Origin: Bacillota bacterium
Lineage (GTDB): Bacteria > Bacillota > Clostridia > Lachnospirales > Lachnospiraceae
NCBI GenBank assembly: GCA_023421505.1
Contig: JAEZTJ010000008.1
Span: 62,001 to 126,000 of the forward strand
DNA length: 64,000 bases
Direction: 5' to 3'
The notes under the pieces were generated by a model. The model was not told the DNA's origin and searched no databases. It saw only the letters and a program-made list of their open reading frames with translations. A program made the translations under genes and the position numbers. Shown here piece by piece: positions 18,486 through 26,935 of this stretch (its first letter is position 1; every line of letters begins with the position of its first letter).

Positions 18486-19514
18486 TTACTTAAGTACATT
18501 CAGATAGACATCCTCCTTCTGCTGGAAGCCGCCTTCTATAATAACCTCATCAATATTATCCTTCGTTACTGCAATCGGCTCCAGCTTCATATAGGGAATT
18601 TCATAACTGCCGTCATTTATAGTAGAAGAAATATTAAGCTCTTCTCTCTTCACTAATTTTACAGCGTATTCCGCTGCTGCCTTAGCAAGCTTATCAACAG
18701 GCTTATACACAGTCATGGTTTGCGTTCCTTCAACAATTCGCTGGCAGGCCGCAAGATCTGCATCCTGTCCTGTCACAATCACTTTCCCAGCCAGCCTGTT
18801 CTCTGATAATGCCCGTACCGCCTGACTGGCAAGATTATCATTACCGCACATTACTCCATCAATTATTTTGTCTGTTTTCATTGCTTCATTCACAGCATGA
18901 TACGCTTCCTCTGCCAGCCAATCCTTCGCGTAAACACTGTATAGAATAGTAAACTTTCTATCCTTTATCAAATCCCTAAATCCCTTCTCTGCCAGAGTGA
19001 CATTATGGTCCGTAGTTGGGCCGAAGATAGTAATGATATTCCCTCCTTTAGGGAGATGCTCCACGAAGGTCTTAGCCATCAAGCTTCCGACCTCTTCATT
19101 ATCAAAGGAAATATATAAGTCTGTATTGGCATTACGAATTAAACGGTCATAGGCTACTACAATAATTCCTTCTTCCTTTGCCTTCCTTATGATATCTTTA
19201 CAGGCTTCCGAATCAACCGCAACAACAACTATGACATCCACCTTTTTTTCAATCAGATATCTGATTTGAGAGATCTGTTCCTTCACATCCCCATTTGCAT
19301 TTTGAACATTAACCTCAGCACCAAGTCCCTGCGCTGTTGAAACAAATACATCTCTGTCTCTTTGCCATCTTTCAATCACAAAGGAATCAAAGGATAAGCC
19401 AATCTGTATTTTATCCGACTCCTCCTCAGGCTTCTTATTATCTTCCATATTATTACTGCAGCCTGATAAAATAACACTTGTAATCATCAATACAATCATC
19501 CATGCTTTTCTCAT
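18486..19514 (-). CDS. Second ChvE/XylF-like sugar-binding lipoprotein of the sensor cluster
   Basis: Product of 342 residues with a lipoprotein signal (LSGC, Cys at 19). It has the same type I binding-protein fold as ChvE: IGLSFDSFVIERWQRD, VVVAVDSEA, VVAYDRLIR, GNDNLASQAVRAL and VTGQDADLAACQ. It belongs to the transcription unit of the response regulator and kinase (30-base gap), not to the transporter unit, because a terminator follows it. By analogy with the known XylFII-LytS arrangement in clostridia it may present sugar to the kinase; it may equally serve the transporter as a second receptor. Confidence 0.88.
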   Translation of the reverse strand: MRKAWMIVLMITSVILSGCSNNMEDNKKPEEESDKIQIGLSFDSFVIERWQRDRDVFVSTAQGLGAEVNVQNANGDVKEQISQIRYLIEKKVDVIVVVAVDSEACKDIIRKAKEEGIIVVAYDRLIRNANTDLYISFDNEEVGSLMAKTFVEHLPKGGNIITIFGPTTDHNVTLAEKGFRDLIKDRKFTILYSVYAKDWLAEEAYHAVNEAMKTDKIIDGVMCGNDNLASQAVRALSENRLAGKVIVTGQDADLAACQRIVEGTQTMTVYKPVDKLAKAAAEYAVKLVKREELNISSTINDGSYEIPYMKLEPIAVTKDNIDEVIIEGGFQQKEDVYLNVLK

Positions 19515-19544
19515 AACCTACAATCCTGCCCTCCTATCTTCAGG

Positions 19545-21137
19545 CTATAATTTCTCCCTGTACTCTGTTGGTGTGACCCCTACCTGCTTCTTAAATATTC
19601 GACTGAAATAATTCGGATCACTATAACCGGTATCAATACAGATATTTTTTATACTTAAATCACTTCTTTGTAGAAGCTTTTTTGCCTGTTCAATTCTTAT
19701 ATTCGTTAAGTATTCAATAAAATTCTCTCCTGTCTCTTCCTTGAAAAGCTTACTAAAATAATAGGGGCTAATATCAACAAATCTTGATACATCATCAAGT
19801 GATATATCCTTACTATAGTTTTCCTCAATAAAAGTTTTTGCTTTGGTGATAATACTGCCTGTGCGCTCTTCCTTTTTTGATACAACATTACGACAGGCCT
19901 CAGTAACTTTATCAATAAACCATTTTCTGAGCTTTTCATAATTATCAATTTGGTTTAATGTCGTAAGATAATCCTTACGGTATCTAAAATGATAAATCAT
20001 ACCGCCGCTTAAAAATGCCTTCTGCTCCGCAAAAAGAATAAACTCTAATACCTTTAGCTTAATATCCATCTCACAGTCAGGATATTTTTCTATCATCCAA
20101 TCATAAAATCGATTCGCCTGTGTCCTCGTCCCTTCTAAATTTCCCTTTTCAATCATATCAAACATTAACTTCTCAGTTTCAATCGGATAATCCACTGCAT
20201 ATCCACAGCCTATGGGCAGATCGTTAACATGAACGACTCGTCCCTTACTGCCGTGAATTGCATTCAGTGCTTCTTTATAAGAAGTGACTAACTTATCTAG
20301 TGGGGTTATTGAACCAATTCCGACCTTAAACTGCATGTCTGTTCTTTTTATTAGATCCCTGATTAACCTTCTGGTCTTTTCTATTAAATTTATTCTGTTG
20401 TCATAATTAATCTGCTCGACGTTACTGGGGAGAAATATCACTATCTTATTTACCATAATAGGCCCTACGATACAGGTAAATTCCTCCTTTAATCCGTCCC
20501 TGATGATCGGATAATATGACTGTGCCTTCACACTCACCCCAACCGGATTAGTAAGCATACCCTCCTCCATTGAATCTCCGAATTCCATTACTAAGATCAT
20601 GCCGTAATCATCTTTAATTCCCAATAGATTTTGAAAATTATCCTTAATTCTTGTATAATCATCACCGGAAATAGCGGCATAGATAAAATCGTTTTCCAGT
20701 ATTGGAACAACGATTTCCAGCTTTTCTCTTATCATAAGGTCATCGCTTCTTTTTTGACGCTCTTCATCAATCATTTTCATTGCTTTTTCAAGCGTTTTCA
20801 CTATGACGGTATGATTCACCGGTTTTGTTAAATATTCCAGTACTCCCAAATTAATCGCTTCCTTCGCATAGTTAAACTTATCAAAGGCTGTCATTACAAT
20901 AAAAATAACAGAAGGATTGTTTTTTCTAATCTCCTTCATTGCCTCTATTCCATTAATTCCGGGCATCTGAATATCCATAAAAGCAATATCCGGTTTGAAT
21001 TTTTCTGCCAGTTCAATTACATTTCTTCCTGTTGTTGCATGCTCAACGATACAGCTTTCCTGAAAATTTTTATCAATTATAAAACGAAGCGAATCAATTA
21101 CAATCCCTTCATCATCTGCTAACATTATTTTATACAT
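19545..21137 (-). CDS. YesN-type response regulator with AraC DNA-binding domain
   Basis: About 530 residues. An N-terminal receiver has the acidic pair at residues 8-9, phosphorylation site Asp55 (AFMDIQMPG) and Lys in LTKPV. A long middle region is followed by two AraC helix-turn-helix motifs at the C-terminus (SLDDVSRFVDISPYYFSKLF and the IKNICIDTGYSDPNYFSRIF segment). It should activate sugar-uptake genes, most likely the adjacent transporter. A longer frame opens at 21269 inside the kinase gene, but GAGG lies 6 bases before the ATG at 21137 and the receiver begins there, so that start is used. Confidence 0.92.
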   Translation of the reverse strand: MYKIMLADDEGIVIDSLRFIIDKNFQESCIVEHATTGRNVIELAEKFKPDIAFMDIQMPGINGIEAMKEIRKNNPSVIFIVMTAFDKFNYAKEAINLGVLEYLTKPVNHTVIVKTLEKAMKMIDEERQKRSDDLMIREKLEIVVPILENDFIYAAISGDDYTRIKDNFQNLLGIKDDYGMILVMEFGDSMEEGMLTNPVGVSVKAQSYYPIIRDGLKEEFTCIVGPIMVNKIVIFLPSNVEQINYDNRINLIEKTRRLIRDLIKRTDMQFKVGIGSITPLDKLVTSYKEALNAIHGSKGRVVHVNDLPIGCGYAVDYPIETEKLMFDMIEKGNLEGTRTQANRFYDWMIEKYPDCEMDIKLKVLEFILFAEQKAFLSGGMIYHFRYRKDYLTTLNQIDNYEKLRKWFIDKVTEACRNVVSKKEERTGSIITKAKTFIEENYSKDISLDDVSRFVDISPYYFSKLFKEETGENFIEYLTNIRIEQAKKLLQRSDLSIKNICIDTGYSDPNYFSRIFKKQVGVTPTEYREKL

Positions 21138-21172
21138 CGCATACCTCATTTCCACGCTGCTTATTTGGGTCG
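21135..21172. repeat. Copy 1 of a 38-base repeat at translation starts
   Basis: This segment, covering the response-regulator start codon, its ribosome-binding site and upstream bases, matches 22705-22742 at 32 of 38 positions. The matching segment is in the same position before the kinase gene. Confidence 0.75.
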
Positions 21173-21210
21173 CTTGCGAGACAATGTGCATCTCAAGTTT
21201 GTGTCTGCGC

Positions 21211-22707
21211 TTAAGTAGATTCCTTTGGGATATGGATCGTAACACTGGTACCCTGATTATGACCTGCACTTTTTATATCAAAGATATCCTCCCTGTTAAA
21301 ATAGAGACGCAGTCGATTGATTACATTCCCTAAACCGATACCGTTAGAATCCTTTGTTACAGTTTTTGTATTAGTAGAAGCAGGCTCCTCTGGATTGTAA
21401 TTAATAATCCCTTCAATCGTACCTTCTTCTATGCCAATCCCATTATCTTCAATACTTATATAGATATAATTATCATCCTGCGTTACAAAAAGCTTTATAA
21501 AACCCTCATACTCGATATCACGAATTCCATGATTAACAGAGTTCTCTACAATCGGTTGTAATATCATACTAGGTACACGCACCTCTAAAACACTTTCGTC
21601 TATCTCTTTAAAAAAACGAATACTGCCTGAAAAGCGGACATTTAATATATAAATATAATTATCCACTAGCCTAATCTCATCGCCAATTGAAGAATCCTGA
21701 CTGAAGCTCTTCATATTAAAACGGAAGAAATCAGCCATATTCTCAATATATAAGCAGGTTTTATCAGCACCCTCCATCATTGCCAGCTGTGCACCCGCAT
21801 TTAGTGTATTAAATAAGAAGTGGGGGTTGATCTGGGCCTGAAGATATTTTAACTGTGCGTCTTTTAAATGATTTTTCATCATCAGTTCTTCTTCCATCAT
21901 TTTACTCTCTAGCTCCAGGCTTTCCCTGGTCTGAATAATATACTGCCGTATACTGATTATCATATTATTAAAAGCCTTGGTGACGATTTCTACCTCATCG
22001 GAGGCCTCCACCTCTATGAGCTCCACTTCAAAATTACCTCCGGCCACCTCATAGGCTACTTTGGTTAATTTCATTAATGGCCCTGTAATACTGCGGGTTA
22101 CAATAATAATCAGTATCATATTGAATAAGGTTATCACCAAAAGAACTATCGTGCTAATAATCTCTAACGCCCGCAAGGACATCTGTAAAAGCTCATAATT
22201 AATAGAATTATTCTTAAATTGTTCATTATTTAAATTGTTGATATAAGTATTAATATAACCAAAAATCTCAGCTGAAGCTTCATAATTGTTTTTATATTTT
22301 TCTATATTACGTCCACGCTTAGCATCAACAGTTACATTAACAAGCTTAAGATAGGTAGCTGACATGTTTTTGATATTTTTTTGCATCAATGCCATATCAT
22401 TATCAATAATCCTGTCCTCCAACTCAGAAACAAGATTAAAATATTGCTGTTCGCTGCGATAGTAATTTTCCAGAGCCTCAGAGCTTAATGTATTTAAATA
22501 ACTATAAACATATTTCTGTATATCTGTCAGAGAATTAAGAAGCTCGTTTAATCCAACATTACTGTTATATACAATATCAATTCTTCTAATTGATCTATTA
22601 ATGTTGTAGTACATATACATATTTGCAAAAAAGACTACGCTTGCGGATAAAGCAAAAACAGTAACCAATCTGCGGCGTATCGATCCGTTTTTCTTTTCAG
22701 CTTCCAT
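21211..22707 (-). CDS. YesM/LytS-type sensor histidine kinase
   Basis: Membrane kinase of 498 residues. Two membrane segments (about 13-33 and 178-205) bracket an extracellular helical region, followed by HAMP (SITGPLMKLTKVAYEVAGG). The HPK7-type kinase core has the phospho-accepting His in QINPHFLFNTLNA, N-box VENSVNHGI, and GNGIG-like boxes (EDNGIGIEEG and DSNGIGLGNVINRL). The sensor domain has no obvious sugar-binding fold of its own, consistent with sensing through the two flanking binding proteins. GAGG precedes the ATG. Confidence 0.93.
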   Translation of the reverse strand: MEAEKKNGSIRRRLVTVFALSASVVFFANMYMYYNINRSIRRIDIVYNSNVGLNELLNSLTDIQKYVYSYLNTLSSEALENYYRSEQQYFNLVSELEDRIIDNDMALMQKNIKNMSATYLKLVNVTVDAKRGRNIEKYKNNYEASAEIFGYINTYINNLNNEQFKNNSINYELLQMSLRALEIISTIVLLVITLFNMILIIIVTRSITGPLMKLTKVAYEVAGGNFEVELIEVEASDEVEIVTKAFNNMIISIRQYIIQTRESLELESKMMEEELMMKNHLKDAQLKYLQAQINPHFLFNTLNAGAQLAMMEGADKTCLYIENMADFFRFNMKSFSQDSSIGDEIRLVDNYIYILNVRFSGSIRFFKEIDESVLEVRVPSMILQPIVENSVNHGIRDIEYEGFIKLFVTQDDNYIYISIEDNGIGIEEGTIEGIINYNPEEPASTNTKTVTKDSNGIGLGNVINRLRLYFNREDIFDIKSAGHNQGTSVTIHIPKEST

Positions 22708-22742
22708 CGTTTACCTCATTTCTGTGCTGCTTATTTGGCTCG
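22705..22742. repeat. Copy 2 of the 38-base repeat at translation starts
   Basis: Counterpart of 21135-21172, again from the start codon outward (here the histidine kinase gene). Six mismatches in 38 positions; the conserved parts include the ribosome-binding site and the block GCTGCTTATTTGG. Confidence 0.75.
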
Positions 22743-22750
22743 TTTCATTC

Positions 22751-23779
22751 TTATTCCCTTTTATTATCGATAAGGTAATCTTCTACATTATCCGCATTGA
22801 CCACATTGATATTAACGGAGTAAAAATCACTTACCCGTCCGGTCTTTAAATATTCGGCTAAGGCCTCTACACAGTATGTGCCCATTTGTTCGGCATTGAT
22901 CGTCATTGTAGAATATATTATATTCTTCGCGATACCCTGCAATATAAGCTCGGAGGCATAGTAACCGATGATATCAATTGTACCAACTTTATTATAGTCC
23001 ACAATAGTCTGGTAGGCGCTTAAGGTATCAAGGGCAGTAAGACATACGAGTACATCCGTCGGTTCCTTTGTATCCATAATGATATTACGGATATCCTCCT
23101 CCGAGCTGAAGGTACTTCGTGTATTTATACTTTTGGCTTTTACTAAAGCACTATTATTCTTCACCTCTTCTATGATACTGCTGTATATTACTGATTGACT
23201 TGAGTCCATTTGATTATTATTTAAAAGAATTGTTATATTTCTTTTCCCTGCATTTACGAGATTTCGTACCTGTCTGCTATAGACTTGTCCCTGATTATAG
23301 CTGTTTATACCAATAAAGCTTTTCCGTTTGCTAAGCGCAAGATCTTTGATTAATGTAACAACCGGAATTCCGGCTGTATCCGCATCATTAATCAGGTCAG
23401 TAATCCCCTTCTCTTCATTTGGCTCTATAATAATACCGTCTACCTTGGAAGCGATTGCAATTTTCATCAAATCATAAACAGAATAATTATTTGACAAGTT
23501 ACTTCCTATTTTTTCTATATAGATACTTTGTTCCTTACCCGCATCCTTTGCCCCCTGATAGACAGCATCCCAAAAGGGTTCATCTGCATTATCAGAAATA
23601 ATTGCAAAATGATAATTGTATTCTGTGACATTAACCTGATCCATAATATTCAATTCTGAAATACGGTATTGATAATAAGCCAAACCGATTAGGATTATTA
23701 CAATTCCTGCTACAATACTGCTGATTACTGAAATTTGAATAATTTTATTATTCTTATTATGATTAGTTTGTTTTCTCAT
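22751..23779 (-). CDS. Membrane-anchored periplasmic-binding-like sugar sensor
   Basis: Product of 342 residues with an uncleaved-looking membrane segment (about 14-35, no lipobox Cys). A RbsB-like binding domain follows: FAIISDNADEPFWDAVYQGA, IIEPNEEKGI, IPVVTLIKDL and VLVCLTALDT. Anchoring, and position as first gene of the kinase/regulator cluster, suggest a signalling partner and not a transport receptor. AAAGGA precedes the ATG. The four-gene order is anchored binding protein, kinase, regulator, lipoprotein. Confidence 0.87.
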   Translation of the reverse strand: MRKQTNHNKNNKIIQISVISSIVAGIVIILIGLAYYQYRISELNIMDQVNVTEYNYHFAIISDNADEPFWDAVYQGAKDAGKEQSIYIEKIGSNLSNNYSVYDLMKIAIASKVDGIIIEPNEEKGITDLINDADTAGIPVVTLIKDLALSKRKSFIGINSYNQGQVYSRQVRNLVNAGKRNITILLNNNQMDSSQSVIYSSIIEEVKNNSALVKAKSINTRSTFSSEEDIRNIIMDTKEPTDVLVCLTALDTLSAYQTIVDYNKVGTIDIIGYYASELILQGIAKNIIYSTMTINAEQMGTYCVEALAEYLKTGRVSDFYSVNINVVNADNVEDYLIDNKRE

Positions 23780-23956
23780 GATTTTCCTTTATTGTTACCT
23801 TATTATTCAGTGAATACTATTTGTTTAAGCTCTAGTTAAAGCAAGCCTTTTATAAACTTAATATGAATATCTTCCTTCTGTGTCCATTATTATTAGTATC
23901 AACTTTTTTTCTGTGGAATATGATAATAATAGTAAAAGTGGAAAGGGAGTGTTTCT

Positions 23957-24526
23957 TTGCCTATTAAGATATTTATAGACCAAGGTCACAATCCTACAGG
24001 GTATCCTAATGCCGGAGCTGTGGCAAATGGATTAATAGAACAGGATATTACTTATCAGGTGGGCGTTTATCTGGCTAATTTACTGAATAACGATCCAAGA
24101 TTCGATGCAAGATTATCAAGACCAACTGCAAGTACAGTGCTTGGAACCAGCTCTGCAACAAGCCTTGCAGAAAGAGTACGTCTGGCTAATGAATGGCCCG
24201 CAGATTACTTTCTTAGTATTCATGCCAATTCCAATCCTAATCCAGCCATCAATGGTACCGAAATCTATATCTTTCAGCTTAATACCCAGGCGCAATGGTT
24301 AGCAGAACAAATTATGCGGGGAATAACTCAAATGGTGGGAACAAAAAACAACGGAATTCGATTAAGGCCCTCCTTATATGTATTAAGGAGATCACAAATG
24401 ACCTCCCTCCTAATTGAATTAGGATACTTAACCAACTCCTCGGATGCCGAGAAACTGCGAAATAATCAATACCAATTTGCTTATGGAATATATCTTGGTA
24501 TCATGAGGTACTTCGGATTTGCTTAA
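23957..24526 (+). CDS. N-acetylmuramoyl-L-alanine amidase (Amidase_3)
   Basis: Zinc enzyme that cuts the bond between N-acetylmuramic acid and L-alanine in peptidoglycan. The 189-residue product is little more than the catalytic domain: DQGHNP at the N-terminus, a Glu in GLIEQD, FLSIHANSN and the catalytic LIELGYLTN near the end. There is no signal peptide or binding repeat, so it may act in the sporangium or be released on lysis. The start is TTG at 23957 behind GGGAG. It is divergent from the sensor cluster. Confidence 0.92.
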   Translation: MPIKIFIDQGHNPTGYPNAGAVANGLIEQDITYQVGVYLANLLNNDPRFDARLSRPTASTVLGTSSATSLAERVRLANEWPADYFLSIHANSNPNPAINGTEIYIFQLNTQAQWLAEQIMRGITQMVGTKNNGIRLRPSLYVLRRSQMTSLLIELGYLTNSSDAEKLRNNQYQFAYGIYLGIMRYFGFA

Positions 24527-24532
24527 AAGTAC

Positions 24533-24561
24533 AATAGGCCGGCTATTTAAGCCGGCCTATT
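24533..24561 (+). terminator. Hairpin after the amidase gene
   Basis: Perfect 12-base arms (24533-24544 and 24550-24561) around a 5-base loop, 7 bases after the stop codon. The following tract is A/T mixed and not a T run, so efficiency is uncertain. Confidence 0.75.
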
Positions 24562-24671
24562 AAAATTGTTCGAAGTGAATTGAAAGACTACCATTCCCAG
24601 AATAATACAGCAAGCTGTAACATCGAAAATAATTCATTTAAATAAGCAAAATAATTCATCAAAAATTCTTC

Positions 24672-24700
24672 TTTACAAATTTTGAAAATAGTGTTATATT
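24672..24700 (+). promoter_or_regulatory. Cold-shock gene promoter
   Basis: TTTACA (24672-24677) and TATATT (24695-24700) are 17 bases apart. Transcription would start near 24707 and give an untranslated leader of about 155 bases, which is long and typical of cold-shock genes. Confidence 0.72.
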
Positions 24701-24729
24701 TAATAAGTATTTAATTGTCATGTATGAAC

Positions 24730-24785
24730 TCACATATTTTTGTAAGTCATTACTGTTTAATGATTTACAAAAATATGTGATTTTT
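24730..24785 (+). promoter_or_regulatory. Very long hairpin plus T run in the csp leader
   Basis: Arms 24730-24752 and 24758-24780 form a 23-base stem with a single G-U pair and a 5-base loop, directly followed by five T. In the leader of the cold-shock gene it has the form of an intrinsic terminator, so it could be a temperature-dependent attenuator; it could instead end a transcript from upstream. Confidence 0.75.
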
Positions 24786-24861
24786 ATTTATGCTATGGAA
24801 TGTTTTATGATGTCAATATCCAGATCAATAAAATACAATAATATTATAGGAGGTATCTTTC

Positions 24862-25065
24862 ATGAACAAAGGTACAGTAAAGTGGTTTAACTCACAAAAA
24901 GGATTTGGTTTTATTACTAACGATACTAATGGAGAAGATGTATTCGTACATTTTTCAGGTATTGTTTCAAATGGCTTCAAAAATTTAGAAGAAGGCCAAA
25001 AAGTAATATTTGACTTAGAAAAAGGTAAGCGTGGTATGCAGGCTGTTAACGTAACTATTGCATAA
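24862..25065 (+). CDS. Cold-shock protein, CspA family
   Basis: Single-stranded nucleic-acid-binding beta-barrel of 67 residues, the standard size. RNP1 is KGFGFIT and RNP2 is VFVHFS, with WFNSQKGFGF near the N-terminus. It melts RNA secondary structure in the cytoplasm. AGGAGG precedes the ATG. It is monocistronic, with its own promoter, a structured leader and a strong terminator. Confidence 0.97.
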   Translation: MNKGTVKWFNSQKGFGFITNDTNGEDVFVHFSGIVSNGFKNLEEGQKVIFDLEKGKRGMQAVNVTIA

Positions 25066-25091
25066 GTAGCTTAAAGCTTTATAGGTTAATT

Positions 25092-25154
25092 AATATGCTC
25101 AATCTTAGTTAACAGTTTATGTAATACTGTTAGGCAGGATTGAGCATATTTTTG
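25092..25154 (+). terminator. Cold-shock gene terminator
   Basis: Outer 13-base arms (25092-25104 and 25138-25150) and an inner TAACAGT/ACTGTTA pair make a long two-part hairpin ending in a T tract. Confidence 0.88.
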
Positions 25155-25185
25155 TTTATTGATATTTAAGCATTACTTAAAATAC

Positions 25186-25665
25186 CTATTTATGATAGGG
25201 CTGATTATTGATAATCCGATATGCTCGGTAAATCTGTTCTAGTAATATCATTCTCATTAGCTGATGAGGAAAGGTCATTTTAGAAAAGCTTAGTTTATAA
25301 TCTGCACGTTTAAGAACCTCAGCAGATAGACCAAGGGAACCTCCGATAATAAAACTGATATGGCTGTTACCGGTGATTCCTAAAGTATTTATTTTATCAG
25401 CCAGTTCTGTAGAGGATAGCATAAAACCATCTATTGCTAATGCAATGCAATAGGAATCCTCCTTAAGAGCCTTTAGGATCCGTTCACCTTCCTTTTTCTT
25501 TATTATCTCCTCAAGAGCTTCCCCTGCATTATCAGGCGTTTTTTCATCTGCAAGTTCTATCAGTTCCAAGGTGCAATACTTACTTAAGCGTTTTGAATAT
25601 TCCTCTACACCAAGCGTCAAGTACTTTTCCTTTAGTTTACCCACACATATCAATGTTATTTTCAT
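25186..25665 (-). CDS. rlmH: 23S rRNA (pseudouridine1915-N3)-methyltransferase RlmH
   Basis: SPOUT methyltransferase that methylates pseudouridine 1915 of helix 69 in 23S rRNA. From the ATG at 25665 the product is 159 residues, exactly the family size, beginning MKITLICVGKLKEKY. SAM-site motifs FIIGGSLGLS and the C-terminal MTFPHQLMRMILLEQIYRAYRI are intact. A longer frame upstream encodes only low-complexity sequence overlapping the previous gene and is rejected. It overlaps the phosphatase gene upstream by 29 bases. Confidence 0.95.
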   Translation of the reverse strand: MKITLICVGKLKEKYLTLGVEEYSKRLSKYCTLELIELADEKTPDNAGEALEEIIKKKEGERILKALKEDSYCIALAIDGFMLSSTELADKINTLGITGNSHISFIIGGSLGLSAEVLKRADYKLSFSKMTFPHQLMRMILLEQIYRAYRIINNQPYHK

Positions 25666-26224
25666 GCTCTGCTTCTTTCTCCCTCGCTTCCTCTCTGACA
25701 TATTCATATAACACGCCATTTCTCACGAGTTTCAGCTTGTCTCCTTGAAAGCCGCGTTTACGCAGCTCTTTCTGAAAATTATATAACATAAAGCCGTGGA
25801 AAACGATTAATATATTCTCCTGCGACCAATCAATTCTATCAAGAAATGCATTTATCCTTCTTATTGTATCCGTTCTATTCTCCGGTTGGCTTTTTGATTT
25901 AAAATACCAGGCAAGCCTTCCGCAGATATGCCATAGCTCAAAAGGCAGCCTTATCCGCTCTGAATGAAGAAACGGTGCATTATCCACTTCTCTAAGTAAC
26001 TTATCTATTATAACATTACCACTGTAAACCTCATTCGCAGTTGTAATAGCTCTCGGCAAATCACTGGCGTAGCAGACATCCCATTCTATGCCGTACATCT
26101 CAACCTTCTTTTTTATAACCTTAGAAACCTCATATTTCTTAGACCACTCCCGAAATTCTTTAGAGGTCATCATTTTTTTATGAGGACAATTCACTTTAAA
26201 ATGTCTCAGCAATCCTATACGCAT
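25637..26224 (-). CDS. Histidine phosphatase family protein
   Basis: Product of 195 residues. The N-terminal motif is GLLRHFK (RHG variant with Phe) and ASDLPRAITTA and VFHGFMLY provide the other family positions, with His retained in the last. The Gly-to-Phe change after RH occurs in some family members but leaves activity uncertain. It overlaps rlmH by 29 bases and is probably co-transcribed with it. Confidence 0.82.
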   Translation of the reverse strand: MRIGLLRHFKVNCPHKKMMTSKEFREWSKKYEVSKVIKKKVEMYGIEWDVCYASDLPRAITTANEVYSGNVIIDKLLREVDNAPFLHSERIRLPFELWHICGRLAWYFKSKSQPENRTDTIRRINAFLDRIDWSQENILIVFHGFMLYNFQKELRKRGFQGDKLKLVRNGVLYEYVREEAREKEAEHENNIDMCG

Positions 26225-26379
26225 AATTATGTTCCAATCCTAATGTATTTTCAAGTATAAGGTTACCTGAATTAATAAACTCAAATATAAACTCTATTAT
26301 ATCTGCAAATAGGAATTAATTCAATCCATCCTCTTAAAATACATAATTTTCAATCATAATATATTATTTCTTAGCCAAT

Positions 26380-26450
26380 TGCCTGCCCTTTGAATAGGTG
26401 CGAATTATGTTTTCTATAATTCGCGCTAACATAACATGCCTACCTTTTGG
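26380..26450. repeat. Short copy of the dispersed hairpin repeat
   Basis: GCCTGCCCTTTGAATAG is followed by a GCGAATTAT/ATAATTCGC arm pair around TTTTC and then CTAACAT. The same order (CTGCCCTTTGA, GAATTAT hairpin, CTAAC) is found at 43.4 kb and partly at 6.76 kb, but this copy lacks the central GTGCC/GGCAC hairpin. Confidence 0.7.
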
Positions 26451-26566
26451 AATATTTTTAATGTTTTTATGTAACTATTTTTCCTATTCTGACACATTTA
26501 TGAACCAAAATGTTAACAAAAAATCTTTATTCTATCCATAGTTTTATCATATATACCATATATACT

Positions 26567-26660
26567 AAATATTAGAAAGTGATGTATTCACTCTCCTCCT
26601 CCCTACATTATAAATATTTAAGAGGATGCCATATGCTATGCGTATGGCATCCTCTTACTT
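26567..26660 (+). ncRNA. Candidate small RNA 1 with CU-rich single strand
   Basis: Gene-free sequence downstream of a TATACT -10-like box (26561-26566). It holds an AGTGA/TCACT hairpin, an unpaired CU-rich stretch complementary to ribosome-binding sites (CTCCTCCTCCCT near 26592-26603) and a perfect 14-base hairpin (26620-26633 with 26643-26656). The -35 box and the T tail are weak, so expression needs proof. Confidence 0.4.
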
Positions 26661-26715
26661 TAATTTCATAGTTTCTTTCTGATCTTCATTTTATTTTTAT
26701 AATATTTTCACAATA

Positions 26716-26873
26716 TTGACACATTCGATTTGTATACTATGTACATAGACAGTGATAAAACACTTTCTACTCCCACCCTATTATACGCTATGGTTATACA
26801 GCTCCCCTGCTGTATAACGAGTAAGAGGCCTTTGTGAATAGCTGAATAAGCTATGCTGCAAAGGCCTCTTTTC
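26716..26873 (+). ncRNA. Candidate small RNA 2 with C-rich loop and terminator
   Basis: TTGACA (26716-26721) with TATGTA 16 bases on gives a possible start near 26750. The predicted RNA of about 125 bases has CTCCCACCC unpaired, then a perfect 10-base stem with loop TCCCCT (26793-26818). It ends in a 12-base hairpin (26823-26834 with 26859-26870) running into T on the plus strand only. C-rich loops that pair with Shine-Dalgarno sequences are known in RsaE/RoxS-type small RNAs; kinship is not claimed. Confidence 0.5.
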
Positions 26874-26935
26874 TGTCCTTTTATACGTTTCTATTCCTTT
26901 TCACTATCGTATTCTCACTATTTTTTCTGTTGAAG

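Noticed and set aside
19545..21269. Longer response regulator starting at 21269
   Set aside because: The first 44 codons overlap the kinase gene, are not receiver-like, and a good ribosome-binding site precedes the ATG at 21137.
25666..25719. N-terminal extension of RlmH
   Set aside because: The extra 18 residues overlap the preceding gene, are low-complexity basic sequence, and the remaining 159 residues equal the family length.
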